Assembly: GCA_003488445.1 (NCBI GenBank)
Contig: DNLO01000221.1
Span: 1-16,140, forward strand
Origin: Lachnospiraceae bacterium
GTDB lineage: Bacteria; Bacillota; Clostridia; Lachnospirales; Lachnospiraceae
Length of the DNA stretch: 16,140 bases
Direction: 5' to 3'
Below the pieces are notes generated by a model. That model was not told the DNA's origin, ran no database searches, and worked only from the letters and a program-made list of their open reading frames with translations. This document shows positions 15,644 to 16,140 of the stretch, piece after piece. Each line of letters starts with the position of its first letter. The stretch's first letter is position 1. Position numbers and translations under genes: made by a program.

Positions 15644-16140
15644 TCCTGTCCCCTTTCAGCTTCCGTCCTGTCATAATCATCCAGAAAATGATGTACTTTT
15701 CCGTCTTTTTTATACGCTATGATCGTCGAGAGGTTCACGTTCTCGACACTCTTGAATATATTGGCCTCAGTATAACCGTTCACTTCATGAAGCCTGCGTA
15801 TGAGCTCCTTTATCTCCGCCCTTTTGCTGTCCACATGAGGATCTTGGGCCTCCATGGCCTCCGTGAGCCGGCAGGCGCAGCCTATGAACTGCAGGTCGTT
15901 GTGGGCGGCCCATTTTTTGATGCTCTCCTCCCTTATCAGATAGAGTGGCCTGATGAGCTCCATCCCGGGAAAGTTGACCGAGTGAAGCTTCGGCATCATG
16001 GTCTGTATCTGGCCTCCGTACAGCATACCCATCAGTATGGTCTCTATCACGTCATCATAGTGATGACCCAGGGCTATCTTATTGCATCCGTTTTCTTTTG
16101 CCTTAGAATAAAGAGCCCCGCGTCTCATTCTGGCGCAGGG
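15640..16140 (-). CDS. TtcA-family tRNA sulfurtransferase, 3' part (5' end outside the window)
   Basis: The C-terminal 166 codons and the stop of a gene that enters from beyond the right edge. In frame from the edge it reads PCARMRRGALY, the end of the CxxC-x-RMRRG motif of TtcA-type ATP-dependent tRNA thiolases. It continues with GHHYDDVIETILM, a typical core motif, and FIGCACRLTE, which carries the further cysteine(s) expected to bind the Fe-S cluster (C84 or C86 counted from the Met at 16128). The family thiolates cytidine 32 of tRNA. The ATP-binding SGGKDS region would lie upstream of the window, so I cannot check activity. The Met at 16128 is internal, not the start. The stop overlaps the galK ATG by 4 bases. 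Confidence 0.8.
   Translation of the reverse strand, partial: PCARMRRGALYSKAKENGCNKIALGHHYDDVIETILMGMLYGGQIQTMMPKLHSVNFPGMELIRPLYLIREESIKKWAAHNDLQFIGCACRLTEAMEAQDPHVDSKRAEIKELIRRLHEVNGYTEANIFKSVENVNLSTIIAYKKDGKVHHFLDDYDRTEAERGQE

Noticed and set aside
1..16140. CRISPR arrays, insertion sequences, tRNA or rRNA genes.
   Set aside because: No regularly spaced repeats, terminal inverted repeats, transposase motifs or tRNA-like clover folds were noticed; coding sequence fills the window.

Overview
The window is a dense, fully co-directional stretch of a bacterial chromosome. Eleven protein genes are all encoded on the minus strand, so the order of transcription runs from high to low coordinates. 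No gene-free stretch exceeds 38 bases, and the largest gap between two genes is 29 bases. Neighbours often overlap by 4 bases (ATGA or TTGA), which suggests one long, translationally coupled transcript or nested transcripts. Strong GGAGG-type ribosome binding sites, the heterodimeric ABC exporter of Firmicutes type and the DUF5716/DUF5717-like pair point to Clostridia, most likely Lachnospiraceae with a mid-range GC content. This placement is by family recognition and was not searched.

Region 1 (16140 down to 14468) holds the 3' part of a TtcA-family tRNA sulfurtransferase gene and a complete galactokinase gene (galK), overlapping by 4 bases. Region 2 (14499 down to 10682) encodes two ABC exporter half-transporters. 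Their nucleotide-binding motifs are degenerate in a complementary way, as expected for a heterodimer with one consensus and one degenerate ATP site. Region 3 (10652 down to 6734) encodes TrkA and TrkH, the gating and membrane subunits of a potassium uptake system, followed by a CobD/HisC-like PLP aminotransferase. These three genes are joined by 4-base overlaps.

Region 4 (6737 down to 39) is the least understood. It is a four-gene cassette encoding (i) a 1178-residue multidomain scaffold-like protein, (ii) a 400-residue protein with a degenerate actin/Hsp70-like ATPase fold, (iii) a 256-residue helical, TPR-like protein and (iv) a 396-residue membrane protein with a central transmembrane hairpin between two coiled-coil arms. 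Spacing runs from a 16-base overlap to a 13-base gap. I recognise (i) and (ii) as DUF5717-like and DUF5716-like from memory. I know of no assigned function. The cassette is the best candidate here for an undescribed system: an Hsp70/actin-like protein working with a large adaptor and a membrane anchor.

I see no RNA genes, CRISPR arrays, insertion sequences, att sites, riboswitches or convincing terminators. The many open frames on the plus strand are antisense shadows produced by codon bias.
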